Assembly (NCBI GenBank): GCA_030280995.1 | Contig: JASXTE010000015.1 | Coordinates: forward strand, 26,096,501-26,160,500 | Reading direction: 5' to 3' | Length of the DNA stretch: 64,000 nt | DNA from: Hemileia vastatrix | Taxonomy: Eukaryota; Basidiomycota; Pucciniomycetes; Pucciniales; Zaghouaniaceae | Part shown: piece by piece, positions 1 through 12,326 of the stretch | How positions within the stretch are numbered: the stretch's first letter is position 1 | Layout: each line of letters opens with the position of its first letter | The notes under the pieces: generated by a model | Seen by the model: only the letters and a program-made list of their open reading frames with translations | What the model was told of the DNA's origin: nothing | Database searches by the model: none | Position numbers and translations under genes: made by a program

Positions 1-3000
1 AATATTATAACTATAATTTATAATTTTAAATTATAAATCTATTAATTAATTAATTATATATAGTTATTAAATAATTTTATACATATCTTATAAACCATAA
101 ATATTGGGCATGTTTTTGACCCTTAATTGTGTCAGAAAAATTATTAATTAAGTTAAAATACTTACTTAATAGAAAATATTAAAATTTTTATTTTAAATTA
201 GTAATCACGTTAAATTAATTTTTTGACTCAAAATATTTATTAAATTAATGAAATAGTTTAAAAAAATTATTGAATCATGTTTTATACTAAATTGATTACT
301 TACATAAAAATTTTGCTTAAAAAATAATATACTTTTTGTTTCACTTAAAAATGACTATCTTCCTTAATCATTAAAGAAACTTAAATGTTTAGAATCTTTT
401 TGTTTCAAAATAATTTAATGTCCCACTTATTTTTGTTGTAGTGTCTGGGCTTTAGTTGGTGGGAAACGGGCTCTTACTCAGGTTTTTAATTACTTTTTGC
501 AGCTTCAATAGTATTTTCTTGTTACATTTGTTTTATTTTTTTATCTTATTTTTCACATTGTATATACATGTTTATGGTGCTTCAGAGGGTCCTTTTCCTA
601 TTCAAGGGCATTGGGTAATCCCCTGAAGCCACATCACTTATATTATCTATTTATTAATTATTATTTATTTTTAATTAAAGAAAAAAATACAATTTTTTAG
701 GTATATTAACTTTATTGTGGTTTTTAATCATTTAAGAAATATAAGTACTAAAGAATACATAGGTTGCATTAAGAGAATTCTTTTTAATATTAATAATTTG
801 TGTTGCCTGAGCAGAAATAGAAATACTTACAAAGTCCTTGAATATAGTATAAACCCCATTTACAAGTCCTTAAAATTCACTATTTTCCATCCCCCATTTA
901 CTCCTCTTCTCCTTCCACTTCTTCTTCCTCTTCCACTTCTTCTTCTTCTTCTTCTTCTTTTCCTACCTCTTCAAGATGACCAGGAAACAGCTATAGTGAT
1001 TCCAAATCTACTTAATAAATATATAATATATCTTAACTAAATTCAATGAATGTCTGAAATTCTGAATCTTGTTTTTATTTTTTTCTATTTTTTATCCTAA
1101 GATTACTTTTGGTAGTAAGTTGATCTCATTTAAAGAAAAAATTGAATCAATAGTCAGTTAATTTTTATTTTGAAAAAACTATACAAAAAAATAATCTCAA
1201 ATTTTCAAATGGAAATTATAATAAACCAATAACTAATTAATAAATTTTAATTTGAAATTGGATTTGTGTGGGAATACCATTTTTTTCAATAACATTTTTC
1301 ATTTGTAGCTCATACAAAAAATTGTACAAATTATTTTTATGTGAATATATGGGACACAAGTTGGAATTTTATGCTGTATTATTGTTCAGTGACTCTTCTG
1401 AATATTGAATAGAAGATTTTTTTAATCATTGTACTAGTTTTTATATAGAAAAATTTAATTTAAATTTTGTTTAAAATAAAAATGACCAATATTTTTAGCT
1501 CTTCCCTCAGAAAATTTTTATATTAGAAAAATTTTATTGTAATTAATATAAATTCAAGAAATTATTTTAAAATTTTGTTTGTCTTATTTTAATATGTTTC
1601 TTTTGAAGTTTAAATAGAGTAAAAAGTTGAAAGTGCACATGCTTTCTTTCTGGGACAAAATATTTCATGAGGGTAAATCACATCTTAAAATTTACACATC
1701 TTTTTCAGGTAAAAAAATATGGTTTAAAGATTTTTAATGCTTAATAGTAATAAAATACTAAAATTATTAAGTAAAATAGGAAATTTTTATTTTTACAACA
1801 AGTAAATCTATACAATACACTATATTTGATATTCTTTTGACCAAAAAAAATTATATATATACTCTTAGTTAATTCCTTTATCAAATAGAAATACTTGAAT
1901 AAATATATTTATAATAAAAGTAATTTCAACAAGAATAATTTCAACCATTTAGAAGCAAAAATTATTTTTGAGAGATTTTTTTATAATAAAATTTCAATTC
2001 ATAAAAAAAATGTTTCATTTTGCCAGTTAAACCAGTAATTGCCTTAATTTTTGGTATAAACTAAGACATATCCATCTAAAAAAATAATATAATACTCAGA
2101 AAGAGTTGTATAGTTTTTATTTAAAACAAGAATGATTTTTTATCAGATTAGTTTATATATAAACCAAAAATGAGACTTATTTTATTACATAAGATAGATC
2201 CATAAGAATAAGTTTTGAGCTGTTCTCTATCTAAAATATGAAAGAAAATCATATTTTACTGTGTGAAAATAAGCATGCTCATTTGTTGAATTTAAAAATT
2301 CTCTAATGTTATCTATAGTTTTAATTATTTCTAGAATTTTATGTATGTTTTAATATAAATCTTGTTGATAAAGAAATATACATTTATATACATTAAAAAA
2401 ACATAAAGTTTGAAAAAAAAAGTCTCACAGTTTAACTTTTCTTCAACAAAAGTCAGAACCAGGATGGTATAGGGAGTTCAATCTAAGTTCTATAAAAACT
2501 TAGATATATATATATTTTTAAATTAGATATATTAATTTTCATCAAACTTATTTATTAATGAAGATAACTCAAAGAGTTTTTCCTGTTACTGAATTTACAA
2601 TAATTTGTATTTTAAGACATATTATAATTTTTTATTCTTGAATTTGTAATAATTAAATCTATTTATTCAGGTATTTAAAAATATTTAAATACAAAATAAA
2701 GCTAAAAGGTGAGAGATATCCAAATATTTTATGTTTTTTTGTTTTTCTCAATTATATAATTCATGTAAAATATGTTCTGTGCCACACCAAAAGAGCTGGA
2801 ATTTAATTAAAAGGAAAGTGAGCTCAACTCATAATTTCCATATTAATGGTTTAGATTTTAATATTGGTTTTTTTCTTGAAAATTATTTCTAGAATTTATC
2901 AATATTACTTATTTTATAATCAGAGGGATAATGTGTAACCAAATTCCATGAAATTTATTTTTAGAAATTTTTAGTATTTTTTCACTTCTAATTTTTATAT

Positions 3001-3200
3001 TTCAATGCTTATACTTAAAAATCTAGTATTTATAATAATTAAGCATTAAAAATGTACTATAAATGAAAAAAGGTGTAAAAAAGACCATAAACCAGAATAT
3101 ACCATTGTTTTATAATTAAAAATTGATACATACTTTTATTTGCACAAGGTGAGAGATGTATAGCCATAAAACAGTCCTGACACTCTTTAACTACAGCTGT
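1..3200. other. gene-free AT-rich DNA, inner part of CACTA-like copy A
   Basis: No convincing gene is visible: the open frames are short, lack family motifs and follow base composition. The part around 2440-2520, read on the minus strand, matches 32205-32275 (shared words AACTTAGATTGAACT and GTTAAACTGTGAGA). This places at least 2.4-3.2 kb inside the old CACTA-like copy A, whose terminus lies at 29158. Further left the homology becomes too weak to follow by eye. A small inverted repeat (GCTTCAG near 581, CTGAAGC near 623) is present, with no known role. Confidence 0.5.
905..960. repeat. CTT microsatellite
   Basis: Imperfect CTT/TTC trinucleotide run inside a short polypyrimidine stretch. It creates a Leu-rich open frame that is not a gene. 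Confidence 0.85.
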
Positions 3201-4121
3201 TGTAGACAATCCTATAGTGCTTGCTATAGGCCTTGACCAAAGGATTTGGAGATAAACCAGAAATAGAATCTCCTGTCCCTTTACAAAAATATAAGTGAGT
3301 TTTACTTGCTAGTTAAATTGATTTTTGTTTGATAAAGCTCCTTTCCAACACACTTGACTGCTTGATCAGCCAAGAAAGTAGTCCCCAGACAGACTAACAG
3401 ACCAAAGAACTGAAATGTAAACCAATGTCCACACCAGAGAAAGCAATGATACTTGATGTAGGTTTCTAATCCAGACCAGAGAAATCAATAATACTTGATA
3501 TAGCTTGTAAGACTATACCAGAGAAACAGTGACAAGATTTGAGGTCAAGTAAGAACTAACCTTTTCACATCCCAGAAAAACACACACAAAGAGTGAAACA
3601 CAGAGTTCCTGATATCCCAGATGGTAGATGATATGTTAGAATCTCCTCTAACTTAAACTATCTCACATGCAAACCACCTAACCAGATCCCCAGCCTTATC
3701 CAGATCTCCCAGCTATCTAAATGCATAAAACAGTCTCTAGAGACTTTTACGCATGCAGAAGGGTGGGCTTCCCATAGTAGTAAAAGCCCCATTGAGGCAT
3801 CCATTTCACCAGGAGGTGGGAAGCTGCTTCTAGGCCTACAAACTCCCAAAAACACCCAAAAAACCTCTAGAACAACAAAACAACACAACTACTCATAAAA
3901 AAAAGATAATAACACATAACACACACCAAAATTATGAGAAAAGAAAGGAAATTAAGCTGAGACATAATCAGTGACCCTAGCTTAAGCCTACAGAAACACA
4001 ACTAAACACCTAAATAATAACAAAACACCAATCATAAAACATTATTACCCCATTTAAACCCTACATACCAAATACCCCCAAATACACACTCCAAAGGCCT
4101 ATGAAGCTTTGCAACATCACA
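3201..4121 (-). repeat. 3' LTR of R0
   Basis: 921 bp. On the minus strand it starts TGTGATGTTGC just after a GGAGGGAGGA purine tract and ends GGATTGTCTACA. Aligns by eye along its length to 15153-16025 with many substitutions and small indels. Confidence 0.9.
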
Positions 4122-4131
4122 TCCTCCCTCC
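4122..4131 (-). other. polypurine tract of R0
   Basis: GGAGGGAGGA on the minus strand, directly before the 3' LTR; the identical decamer precedes the 3' LTRs of R1 and R2. In LTR retrotransposons this tract primes plus-strand DNA synthesis. Confidence 0.85.
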
Positions 4132-4168
4132 AATAAAGAATTTCCCCATTCTTCATCCTCTAACAACC

Positions 4169-4785
4169 ATGTTCACACACCTCTTCAGACAAGCCTCTTA
4201 CCTGGGCCCTTTCCAATACTGCATAGACAAAAGTCTCAACATTTTAATGACTGGACCTCTTCACATCTACAGAACTTCTTTTGATTCTTGCCACTCCAGA
4301 AAGAATCAATGCCATAGACCTGGCCCACTATCCTCCTCCTCAGCTTCCTCCTATACTCAGCCTAGTCCATCCTCTTCTACCAAAAAATCCAGACCTTCTA
4401 CCACCATTTCAAAATTAATCAAAAGACTTTATTCCTCCAAAAGAAATACTGAAACTCCATCAGTCTCTTCTTCCTCTTATCGCCCTGAGTCACCAAAAGG
4501 TAAGAATCCATTTCTCCCTACCAAACCAGACTGGCTTCCCTTCCACCAGTTATTGATGATGATGACAATGTAGGGACCATTGAAACACCCCCCCAAAAAC
4601 AATTCCTCTTGTCAAAGAAAAAATTCAACATCATACCCAACAACAGAAAAAACTCATCCTTTCCTACTTCCAATCAACTTCTTCCAAGAACCAACAAGAC
4701 ATTGATAAGAGAAGGAACCTCATTAAACAGTTCAAGGCCAATTTAGAAAATTCTTCTTCCTCCCTTGATACTCCTCTGTAGTTAC
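4169..4785 (+). pseudogene. antisense coding remnant A in the 3' region of R0
   Basis: Coding-like sequence on the strand opposite to R0 gag-pol. The ATG at 4169 opens a frame with a Ser/Pro/Lys-rich part (SSSSASSYTQPSPSSS, then SSSSYRPESPK). It meets a good intron: donor AAAAG/GTAAGA at 4500, acceptor CCACCAG at 4549 (50 bp), restoring a frame with IDDDDN. A C7 tract near 4588 shifts the frame; after it a Gln/Lys/Ser-rich stretch with NLIKQFKANLENSSSSLDTP follows up to TAG near 4785. Intron signals and coding-like composition argue for a real gene now broken. The family is not recognised. Antisense genes between pol and the 3' LTR are known from some plant Ty3/gypsy (Tat/Grande) elements. 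Relation to remnant B (5415-6832) is likely but unproven. Confidence 0.45.
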
Positions 4786-5414
4786 ACTAGTGCCTAATTT
4801 TGATTTAGAAAATAAAATATGATCACATCCTCTATAGAATGTAACCAAAAAACAACCCTCAGTTTAAAGTCTTGGGGGACTATCCTCACTTTATAGTCCT
4901 GGGGGACTCACAAAACCCTCATTTTATAGTCTTGGGGGACTCAAAAACCTTAATCATAGACCCAGAACCAGAGATCAACCACATTAAGACACAGAGAAAA
5001 AAACTAACATTCTGGGGTAATTGGGAATAGAGCTTTCAGCCCATCAATTACCCCCAAACTTACTTTTCTAAATTCAGAGGCTCCTCCTATGGATACCCTC
5101 TTCCAATCTTCAAAAACTAACATCAAAAACAACACCTATTCCTCAGTTTATAGTCTTGGGAGACTGTAGAACCAGTTCTTTGTTTAAATTCTTGATGGAA
5201 TGATGCATATTTCAGTTTTGATTCATGATGGACTTATGCATAATCAGCCACATTCCCCTGCTGAACTTCCACATCCACTTAATCTTCTTCCCATCACTGA
5301 TAAAGACACTTTTCCCTATCTCTTTCTCCTTGTCATCACTAAAGATCATGTCAGACCCTGGATCACCTGCTTTCAATCCTTCTAACCTTCCTTGATTTAC
5401 TGAACCTAAGGATT
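4786..5414. other. non-coding stretch with TAAACTGG stem-loop motifs
   Basis: No firm gene. On the minus strand it holds at least four copies of the short stem-loop motif (near 4869, 4898, 4937 and 5150), for example GTC-CCCCAA-GAC followed by TATAAA and GTC-TCCCAA-GAC followed by TATAAACTG. Weak coding-like traces on the plus strand (5200-5400) may belong to the antisense gene. Confidence 0.5.
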
Positions 5415-6832
5415 ATGCTAGAAAGCATTGCATTCACATGTGCTGACCTTGCACATTCACTATTCCTAATCCAGAGGCCAGACTATGCCATAGGGCTTGT
5501 GAATCCTGAAGTTTCAAAAAGAAAAAGATGTGACACGGATCCCAAATATTCCATACCTCCACCTTCACCTTCTCATAAATATATCTCCAGATCTCCTACC
5601 AGATCTCCAGAATTCGATCCTGCTTCTTCTTCTTTATCTTCAGTTCCTTCCAAAAGATCCAGAAGAGCTTCCCCCAGAGCTCCCTCAAAAAGACCACCTC
5701 TTGCTTACCAAGAATCAGCTTTTATCTTATTCAATTCTTCTTCAAATCCTTCAAATTCCACTCCAAGACTGCTAAACCGTGTTTATGTGGCCCGCCCACC
5801 TTACTTTGAAATGTAAATCAGGCTCAGAAAATTCCAAAACAACCTGAAAACCAACAAAACTCCCCAAGAACTAACAGAAACGCCCTTGCACAAGACTCTC
5901 CTCTCGCTCCCAGAACAATGCAAACAAAAACTTCAGGGTCCAACAACAACAAAAACTCCCAAGCTTTTAAAAGGTCTGCTAAAGCTCCTAAGGATGCTCA
6001 AAATCCAAAATCACCTTCTCTTTCAAAATAAGAAATTAAACCTCCCCTCTTCCTGAAGACTACTCCTCTGACAGTTCCTTCTCTACCAACAATTCATTGA
6101 GAAGACAAAAGTCAGCCCCTAGATCACCTTCACCTGCCCAATCAAACAACAACATTAAATCATCAGCACCAGGAACCAATATCACTGGGCTGGACATCAA
6201 TTAAAACAATTCTCCTTCTTTAAATAGGCCCCAGGAATAGTCACCTCCTAGTTCACATTCTCAGAATCTATTAGAAGAAGACAAAGAAAATACCTATTTA
6301 TCTTTGGTTGATCCTTCTCCCACACATCTTTCAAACCCCTCAGAAGTCCAAACTCCTATGGGATACAATTTTGAAGACCTTCTTATCTGTAAGCACCATA
6401 ATCTTTCATCAATTTCATTAACAAAAAAAAACAACGTCTGAAAAAAATTTCTTCTTGTTAGATGGCACCCCTCCTCCTCAAACTACTATTGGGGTTGGCC
6501 AACCTCTTGAAAGTACATTGAAACTGGATTATGCAGATATGGAGAAGAACCTAAGCATGATATGTTCCAACATGCTTAAGGAATTCACTCTTCATGGCCC
6601 ACTAAATGAGTTTGAGAAGAACCTGAGAAAGAAACTTCTTGACAACCACTGGAAGATGTCCAGGATAGTTAAGCACACCTTCCGACACTCCATCCCAGCC
6701 TCTTCTGCTTCCGCCCAAGAATTACCATCAAAACCAATTCATGAACATTTTAACGCCTACAATTTCTCCAGCAGACTGCACTTTAAAGACCACAGTGCAT
6801 CCTCCAATCCCAAAAAGAAACAAAAACACTGA
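5415..6832 (+). pseudogene. antisense coding remnant B in the 3' region of R0 (spliced)
   Basis: A second coding-like stretch antisense to R0. It starts in a 133-codon open frame with basic Ser/Pro-rich sequence (SSLSSVPSKRSRRASPRAP). After 5816 coding-like sequence continues in shifted frames with isolated stops: SAPRSPSPAQSNNNIKS near 6120, then a frame with QTPMGYNFEDLLI. A clean intron follows (donor CTGTAAGC at 6389, acceptor TTCTTGTTAG at 6461, 73 bp), joining in frame to GTPPPQTTIGVGQPLE and a final 120-codon exon with a charged helix-like part (LNEFEKNLRKKLLDNHWKM), ending KKKQKH and a stop at 6832. Probably a nuclear, largely disordered protein; no family recognised. Several stops and shifts show it is dead here. 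Confidence 0.5.
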
Positions 6833-8274
6833 TTCATCCAAAACCAACCTCCAGAAGCTTCTTTTTCCAGACATTGAATCATAGAAAACATAAAATGATA
6901 TAAATTAATAATTAGAGAAAATATTTTTTTATTTATTTTTATTTTTATTATTTTTTATATAGCAATTACTACTTAAAACTACTAACATACTAAAAAAAAA
7001 CTTGAAAAGAATTAAACAAAATTGCAAATGGTATCCCCCAGTCAATTGATGAGCTGATCACCCAATACCTTACACACATCAAAGTGCACCTTGATGTGGA
7101 TACACCTTTAAGAAATTTAAAGATTAAAATATAAAGAAAAAAATGAAAATTAAAGAAAATAAAATGAATAAATAAAAGAAACTTGAAAAATAATAATGAA
7201 AAGAAAAATAGGATTGCCTGGCCAATTGATAAGCCTTTCCTCACCAATGCTTGCCCACATCCAGGTGACCCTGATGTGGTACACCTAATGATTTTTTTGA
7301 TTTTATAAAAAAACCCTCACTAACAAAATAAAAGACATAAAAAGAGAAAAATAATCTAAGACCACTATAATCCAATCCTTCACAACAATTAACAGAAGTA
7401 AATCCAGGTCCAAAGAAAAGATCACTGGATGGGATCCCTCCAATAAGTAAAAATTATGGGAGACCACCAGTGATCCACCACTGAGAAAGATCCAAGAAGC
7501 AAGAATCCAATCCAGTCCAGTTTAAACTCATAGTGGACTAAAACCTAAATAAAAAGCTGAGAACTAGGATTCAACTAAATAAAACCAAGGACTTGAAACA
7601 GAAATTTTGGGGTAACTCACCATGCAATATGGGGGCAAACTTTTTAGCAAGTCTGCAACCTTGGACTCAAATTCACCACAGATTGAACAAAAATTGAGAT
7701 TTTGACAAAGGAACCATACAATAAGGGATTAAAACCACTCAGCCGAACAGTTTTAGGTGGGTCTTCAAGTAGAGTTCTGTCTGAGTTCAGGTTGGGGACT
7801 TGCTAGCAAGTCCACCCCCTATATTGCATAGTGACTGTTATACAGAGCTTGCAGCCCATCAGCTACACCCACACTTGCCAAAATAAAATCTAAAAGCCCC
7901 TCCCATGGGTACCTTCTAGCAAAAAGAAATACAACCACAAAATTCAATCAATCAACACAAAACACCGGGAAAAGACCAGCACTTAAAGGCCAAAGAAATC
8001 AAGTTTAAATTCATAGAGGACTAAAAAAACCTGTGAAAATAAACCAATACTAGGGTTTACCCAAATTAAGAGAAGGGGTTGGAAACAGAAAATCTGGGGT
8101 AACTGTTCACAGAGCAGCCAGCCCATCAGTTACCCCCACACTTGCCAAGATTAAATCTAGATGTACCCCCTGGGTAGCATCTAACAAAAAAGTTTTCAAC
8201 ACAACAGATGCACAGCATCACCATCAGAACAATCCAATAAAAAGAATGATTCATAGTTTATCCTCATTGAAAAG
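6833..8274. other. R0 3' untranslated region
   Basis: Lies between the pol stop (8275) and the end of antisense remnant B. No gene. It contains AT-rich DNA (6900-7350), a MITE (7618-7833), stem-loop/TAAACTGG motifs on the minus strand (near 7523 and 8010), and a block near 8100-8150 (GCAGCCAGCCCATCA on the plus strand) also present after pol in R1 and R2, so the untranslated region is homologous among the three elements. Confidence 0.6.
7618..7833. mobile_element. 216-bp CACTA-type MITE inside R0
   Basis: The left end reads CACCATGCAATATGGGGG; the right end, reverse-complemented, reads CACTATGCAATATAGGGGG. Similarity continues inward through TAGCAAGTC. The trinucleotide ACT flanks both ends (7615-7617 and 7834-7836), the 3-bp duplication typical of CACTA elements. 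R1/R2 lack the insert at the homologous place (between GGGGTAA and the TATAGAGCAGCC block). The first 60 or so bases also match the terminus at 29943, so this is a short relative of copies A and B. Confidence 0.8.
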
Positions 8275-11200
8275 TTAGTCTTCTTCCCTTCTTGTGTCTC
8301 TGGGATAAAATCTCTTCACCTGGTCAGCAGGCACTCTTTTCTTAAATACTGCTCCATTCAACTCTCCTAACTGATACAATCAACCTGAGGGTTGAGATCT
8401 GACTCTATAGGGACCATTCCACCTTTCAGAGAACATCTTTCCCCACTGACTCTCCAAACTCGCATTATACACTAATACCAAAAACCCAGGCTTTAAAGGA
8501 TTCCTCAGACTGTGTGTAAACCTCTTATTCCAGTACCTAACTGAATTATTCCTGATCTTAATCATTCTTACATAGGCTTTTTCATGAAATTCTTCTTTCC
8601 TTCAAGCTGCTTCATTCTGGCACATTATAAATCTTCAGTTAAACAAACTTCATCCCAATCAATTCCAAAATAAGAAATTGCTTCCAAGTCTACTGGTAAG
8701 ACTTTCTTCTGAACAAAAATAAGTTCATAAGTTGAATATCAAGTAGTCCTCTTGAAAGTAATTCTGTAAGCAAAAAAAATTAAGGGTAGATAATGCCTCT
8801 ACCTCTCAGAATTATCCCCACACATCTTGACAAAGCATCCTTCAAAACTTGATGCCCTCTTTTAACCATGTATTCAGCTTCAGGATAATAAGGTGTAGCC
8901 ACTCTGAATTTAGAACCAACACTAGTAACAGCTTCCTTGAATTCTTCTCCAAACTCTGGTCCTCCATCAACATTGACCAATTTCATCAACCCATACCTAT
9001 AAATCCACTCTTTCTTCAAAAATTCTGCCACATTCTTGGCAGTCAAATTAACTAGAGGCATTGCCTCAACCCAACCAGATAAATAATCCCTGGCCACAAT
9101 CAATTATTTATACCTTCCCTCTTTAATATGGACAGAATCCAAACTGACTCTTCCAAACACAGTTGATTCACCAGTAGAATGACCAATTTCTTTTTGATTC
9201 AAGTGACTCCTTCTTTGACACTCTTAACAATATTGGTCCCAAAGTTGAACAGCCAAATTCATGCCAGGCCATCAAAATCTGTCTTCTACCCTTCTATAAG
9301 TCTCACCTGAGCCTCAATGACCAAGGTCTTCATGCAAAGTCTTCAACATCACCTCTTGACCCTTCTTCTGAGTCACCACAGCTTGAGGATTTGGATGCCT
9401 CCTCCTCATCAACTGTCTCCCTGACACATAAAATCCAGGACTCTTTCTCTTGATAATCAACCAATTATCATCATCACAACTATCTGGCCTCTCCAAGGTC
9501 AACAGATATTCCACCATAAAAAAATAAAACCCAGACTGACCCCAGATCTCATCTTCAAAATACAACCAAATAACATCCAAAGGCACAACCCTGTCATGAA
9601 AATCACAAGAATGCACATGAGTCAATTGACCAGCCCATCCAGGACACCAGATTTAAAGTTTGGAACATCCTTCTCCTTCCACTGAATTTTATGAGAATCC
9701 AGTGTACCAACAAAAACACCATTTTATAAATTTGAGCCATCCCAACCAACAGCCCCATATTAATCAACAAAAAAATCCTGATAAGTAGAATCAAGATCAG
9801 AACCAGCCAGGTTAACCTCTTGGGGGAAGTTGGAAAAATCTTCAGCACCTCTTGTGCTGACCCTGACCACTGGAAAATCTCCATTAAACTCTTCTGAATC
9901 AGAATCAGAATCTGTTGGTGCTCTTCTTGACAATCCATCTGGAATTGTGAAAGTCTTTCCCTGCTTCTGTACCAATAAAAGGAGAAATGCTGGATAAATG
10001 CAACCAACCTAGTCATAGGAGCATTAGAAGATTAGGAGTGTTGATCATCTGCACTATAGATTTAGAATCCACCTGCAGCTCAAAATGCTGCCCCCACAAA
10101 ACAGTCTGCAACTTCTTCAAGATTTTTGCCACACCACAGAGTTCCAACTTGGAATGAGAATAACTTGATTAAATCTCATTAAACACCACAGATTCATACC
10201 CTACTTGCCTAACCTTCTCAGATTTATCTTCCTGAGAAATAACAGCACCAGCCCCAATATAACATGAATCCATAGCCAAATAAATCTTGCCAGCACCAAC
10301 ACTATAATCCAACTTATGAAGAATAATATCTTCACCTACCACCTTCTTCAACTTCACAAATGCCTCTTCACAAGCATCATCCCACTTCCAATCTGCATTC
10401 TTCCTGGTCAACTTCCTTCAAGGAGCAGCTAACAAAGAGAAGTCCTTAATAAACATCCTCACATAAACACAAACACCCAAAAATCTCCTGACTTCAGTGA
10501 TATTCTTTGGTCTTGGCCATGATTGAATTTTATTAAACTTCTTATTTTCCATAATCCTACCCTCCTTACACATCACATGACCCAGAATCTCCAATGCTGG
10601 TAGAAAATAGCAAAACTTTGATCCTGAGACAGTCAAACCTGCCTCCCCCATCCTAAACAAAATCCTCTCCAAAATCACTGCATACTCCCACCCAAACTTT
10701 GCAATGCAAGGATTTTCCTTCAATACCTCATTACCATAATCAGATGTTGGCCCTTTAATGCCACCATCATCAATAAAAATACCAGCATAATTTGGTACTT
10801 CATCCTGAAAAATCCAATCCATCTGTGTCTGGTAAAAAGCCACAGAACTAGTAGATCCTTAGGGTAATCTGTTCAATTGAAACCTTCCCAAAGGAGTCTC
10901 CAAAGAAGTGAGAGGCCTAGAGTCCACATGGAGTTCCCTCTCATCATATATACCCATAATATCACTCAAACCATAACACACCCTTCCAGAAAAAGCCTCT
11001 ACAAAATCCTCTGCACTTGGTGGCATTCCAGCATCCTTAATAGTCACTCTACTCAAGGTTCTGAGATCATGAACCACAATAAGCTTGCCATTTTGCTTCT
11101 TGACACAGAACAAAGGACTAGAATAACTTGAGGTTTATTTTTCATACAACCCAGTCCTGACCCTTTCCCTGACAATTCCAACAAAATAACCCCTAAAATC

Positions 11201-12315
11201 AGCAGGAATTGGAATTGATTTGATTTGCTAAGGTTCATGACAAACCACTGGAATCAGATAAGGTGAGCGATAAGAATTCTTCAACACACCTCTTCCCTCC
11301 TCCAAAAAATCAATTTCCTTTTGCCTCAACACCATCACATACAACAGCAACTTTATCTCCTCTTCAGACAACCACCCATCAGGACTAAAATTCACCACCC
11401 CCAACCTTTCCTTAATAATCCTAGAAGTTTCCACAAAATCAGGTGGATTCTTCACTAAAGGTGTCACATGAGGATCTCTTGATAAAGGAGGCCTCCTCAA
11501 AGGTGGGTTCAGCCCAACTGGCATAGGCTCATTGACAGGACTAACCTTCACTGCTACCTTCTTGTACTTAGAAGTATCCACTTCCAAATCTTCATCTTCA
11601 ACAGGGACTTCTTTAATCATCCTACAACACAAACAGGGGTTTCCCTGATTCTCATGGGTGTGGCCAAGGTAATTTTTTTGAAAGTTGTAGAAGAGACCCT
11701 AGTGGTGCACAATTGGGAGGACTTACTTTTAGACCCCAATCTCACCACACCAAAGCTTTTTCATTCCAAACTCTCATTTTCCATCTCACTATTGACATCA
11801 ATTCCATCACTCTTCACCTCTACATCTAAATAATTTTTAAGTAATTCTTTTTGATCTTCTTTCTTCTTTATCTTCAGACTTTTTTCTTGATTATCTTCAA
11901 TTATCTTAAAAAATTTTTTCTTCTTTTCTTGTTGGGGGGCCTTTCCTTAAAAAGAAACCAGGTTTGCACAATTTCTCACATGTGTGGCCAAGATAATGTT
12001 TTTTGAAAGGTGTAGAAATAACCCTAGTGGTACACAATTGGGAGGACTTACTTTTAGACCCCAATCTCACCGCTCCAAAGATTTTCCATTCCAAAAACAT
12101 GAACCCCATCTTTCATCTTAAGATTGAAATAAAATTAATCTTGAAAACATCAAATCAACAGAGACTTGATAAAAAACTTGATGAATAATTTCAGAGAAGA
12201 GAAACTTTATACAAAGAAAGTTGAAAATCCACTTTGAATATCTCCAAATGAACTGAACTACTACAACCTGGGAGCTCCACTGAATGGAAAGAGGTCGTAG
12301 AATTAGGGTGATCAA
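8275..12315 (-). pseudogene. pol: R0 pol (RT-RNase H-integrase), decayed
   Basis: Fragments in several minus-strand frames are collinear with R2 Pol. In order: a linker homologous to the R1/R2 pre-RT region with NPPLRRPPLSRDP (about 11520), RT block VVHDLRTLSRVTIKDAG (about 11060), FIDDGGIKGP catalytic box (about 10760), GHVMCKEGR and WPRPKNITEVRRFLGV (about 10500-10590), RNase H (10169-10411), PDGLSRR connection (about 9930), an integrase zinc-binding part ending HEDLGH (9314), integrase core with VDGGPEFGEEF and YYPEAEYMVKRGH (8860-8980), and a C-terminal part with SLESQWGKMF (8440). Many stops and shifts exclude function. The lineage is basidiomycete Ty3/gypsy. Confidence 0.9.
11660..12095. 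repeat. 324-bp tandem duplication in R0 pol leader
   Basis: A block beginning TGTGGCCAAG and containing CACAATTGGGAGGACTTACT occurs twice, offset by 324 bp (TGGCC at 11661 and 11985). The spacing is a multiple of three, and it sits where R1 and R2 have a 150-bp in-frame repeat, so this linker is prone to in-frame repeat growth in both subfamilies. Confidence 0.7.
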
Positions 12316-12326
12316 CCCCTCCTACT

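Noticed and set aside
981..994. CAGGAAACAGCTAT, identical to 14 bases of a common sequencing primer site
   Set aside because: No vector sequence flanks it on either side; treated as coincidence.
717..1040. 107-codon open frame on the plus strand
   Set aside because: Starts with GTG, and its Leu/Pro-rich part is the CTT microsatellite read in one frame.
8849..9055. Plus-strand open frame within R0 integrase
   Set aside because: Shadow of the decayed integrase on the minus strand.
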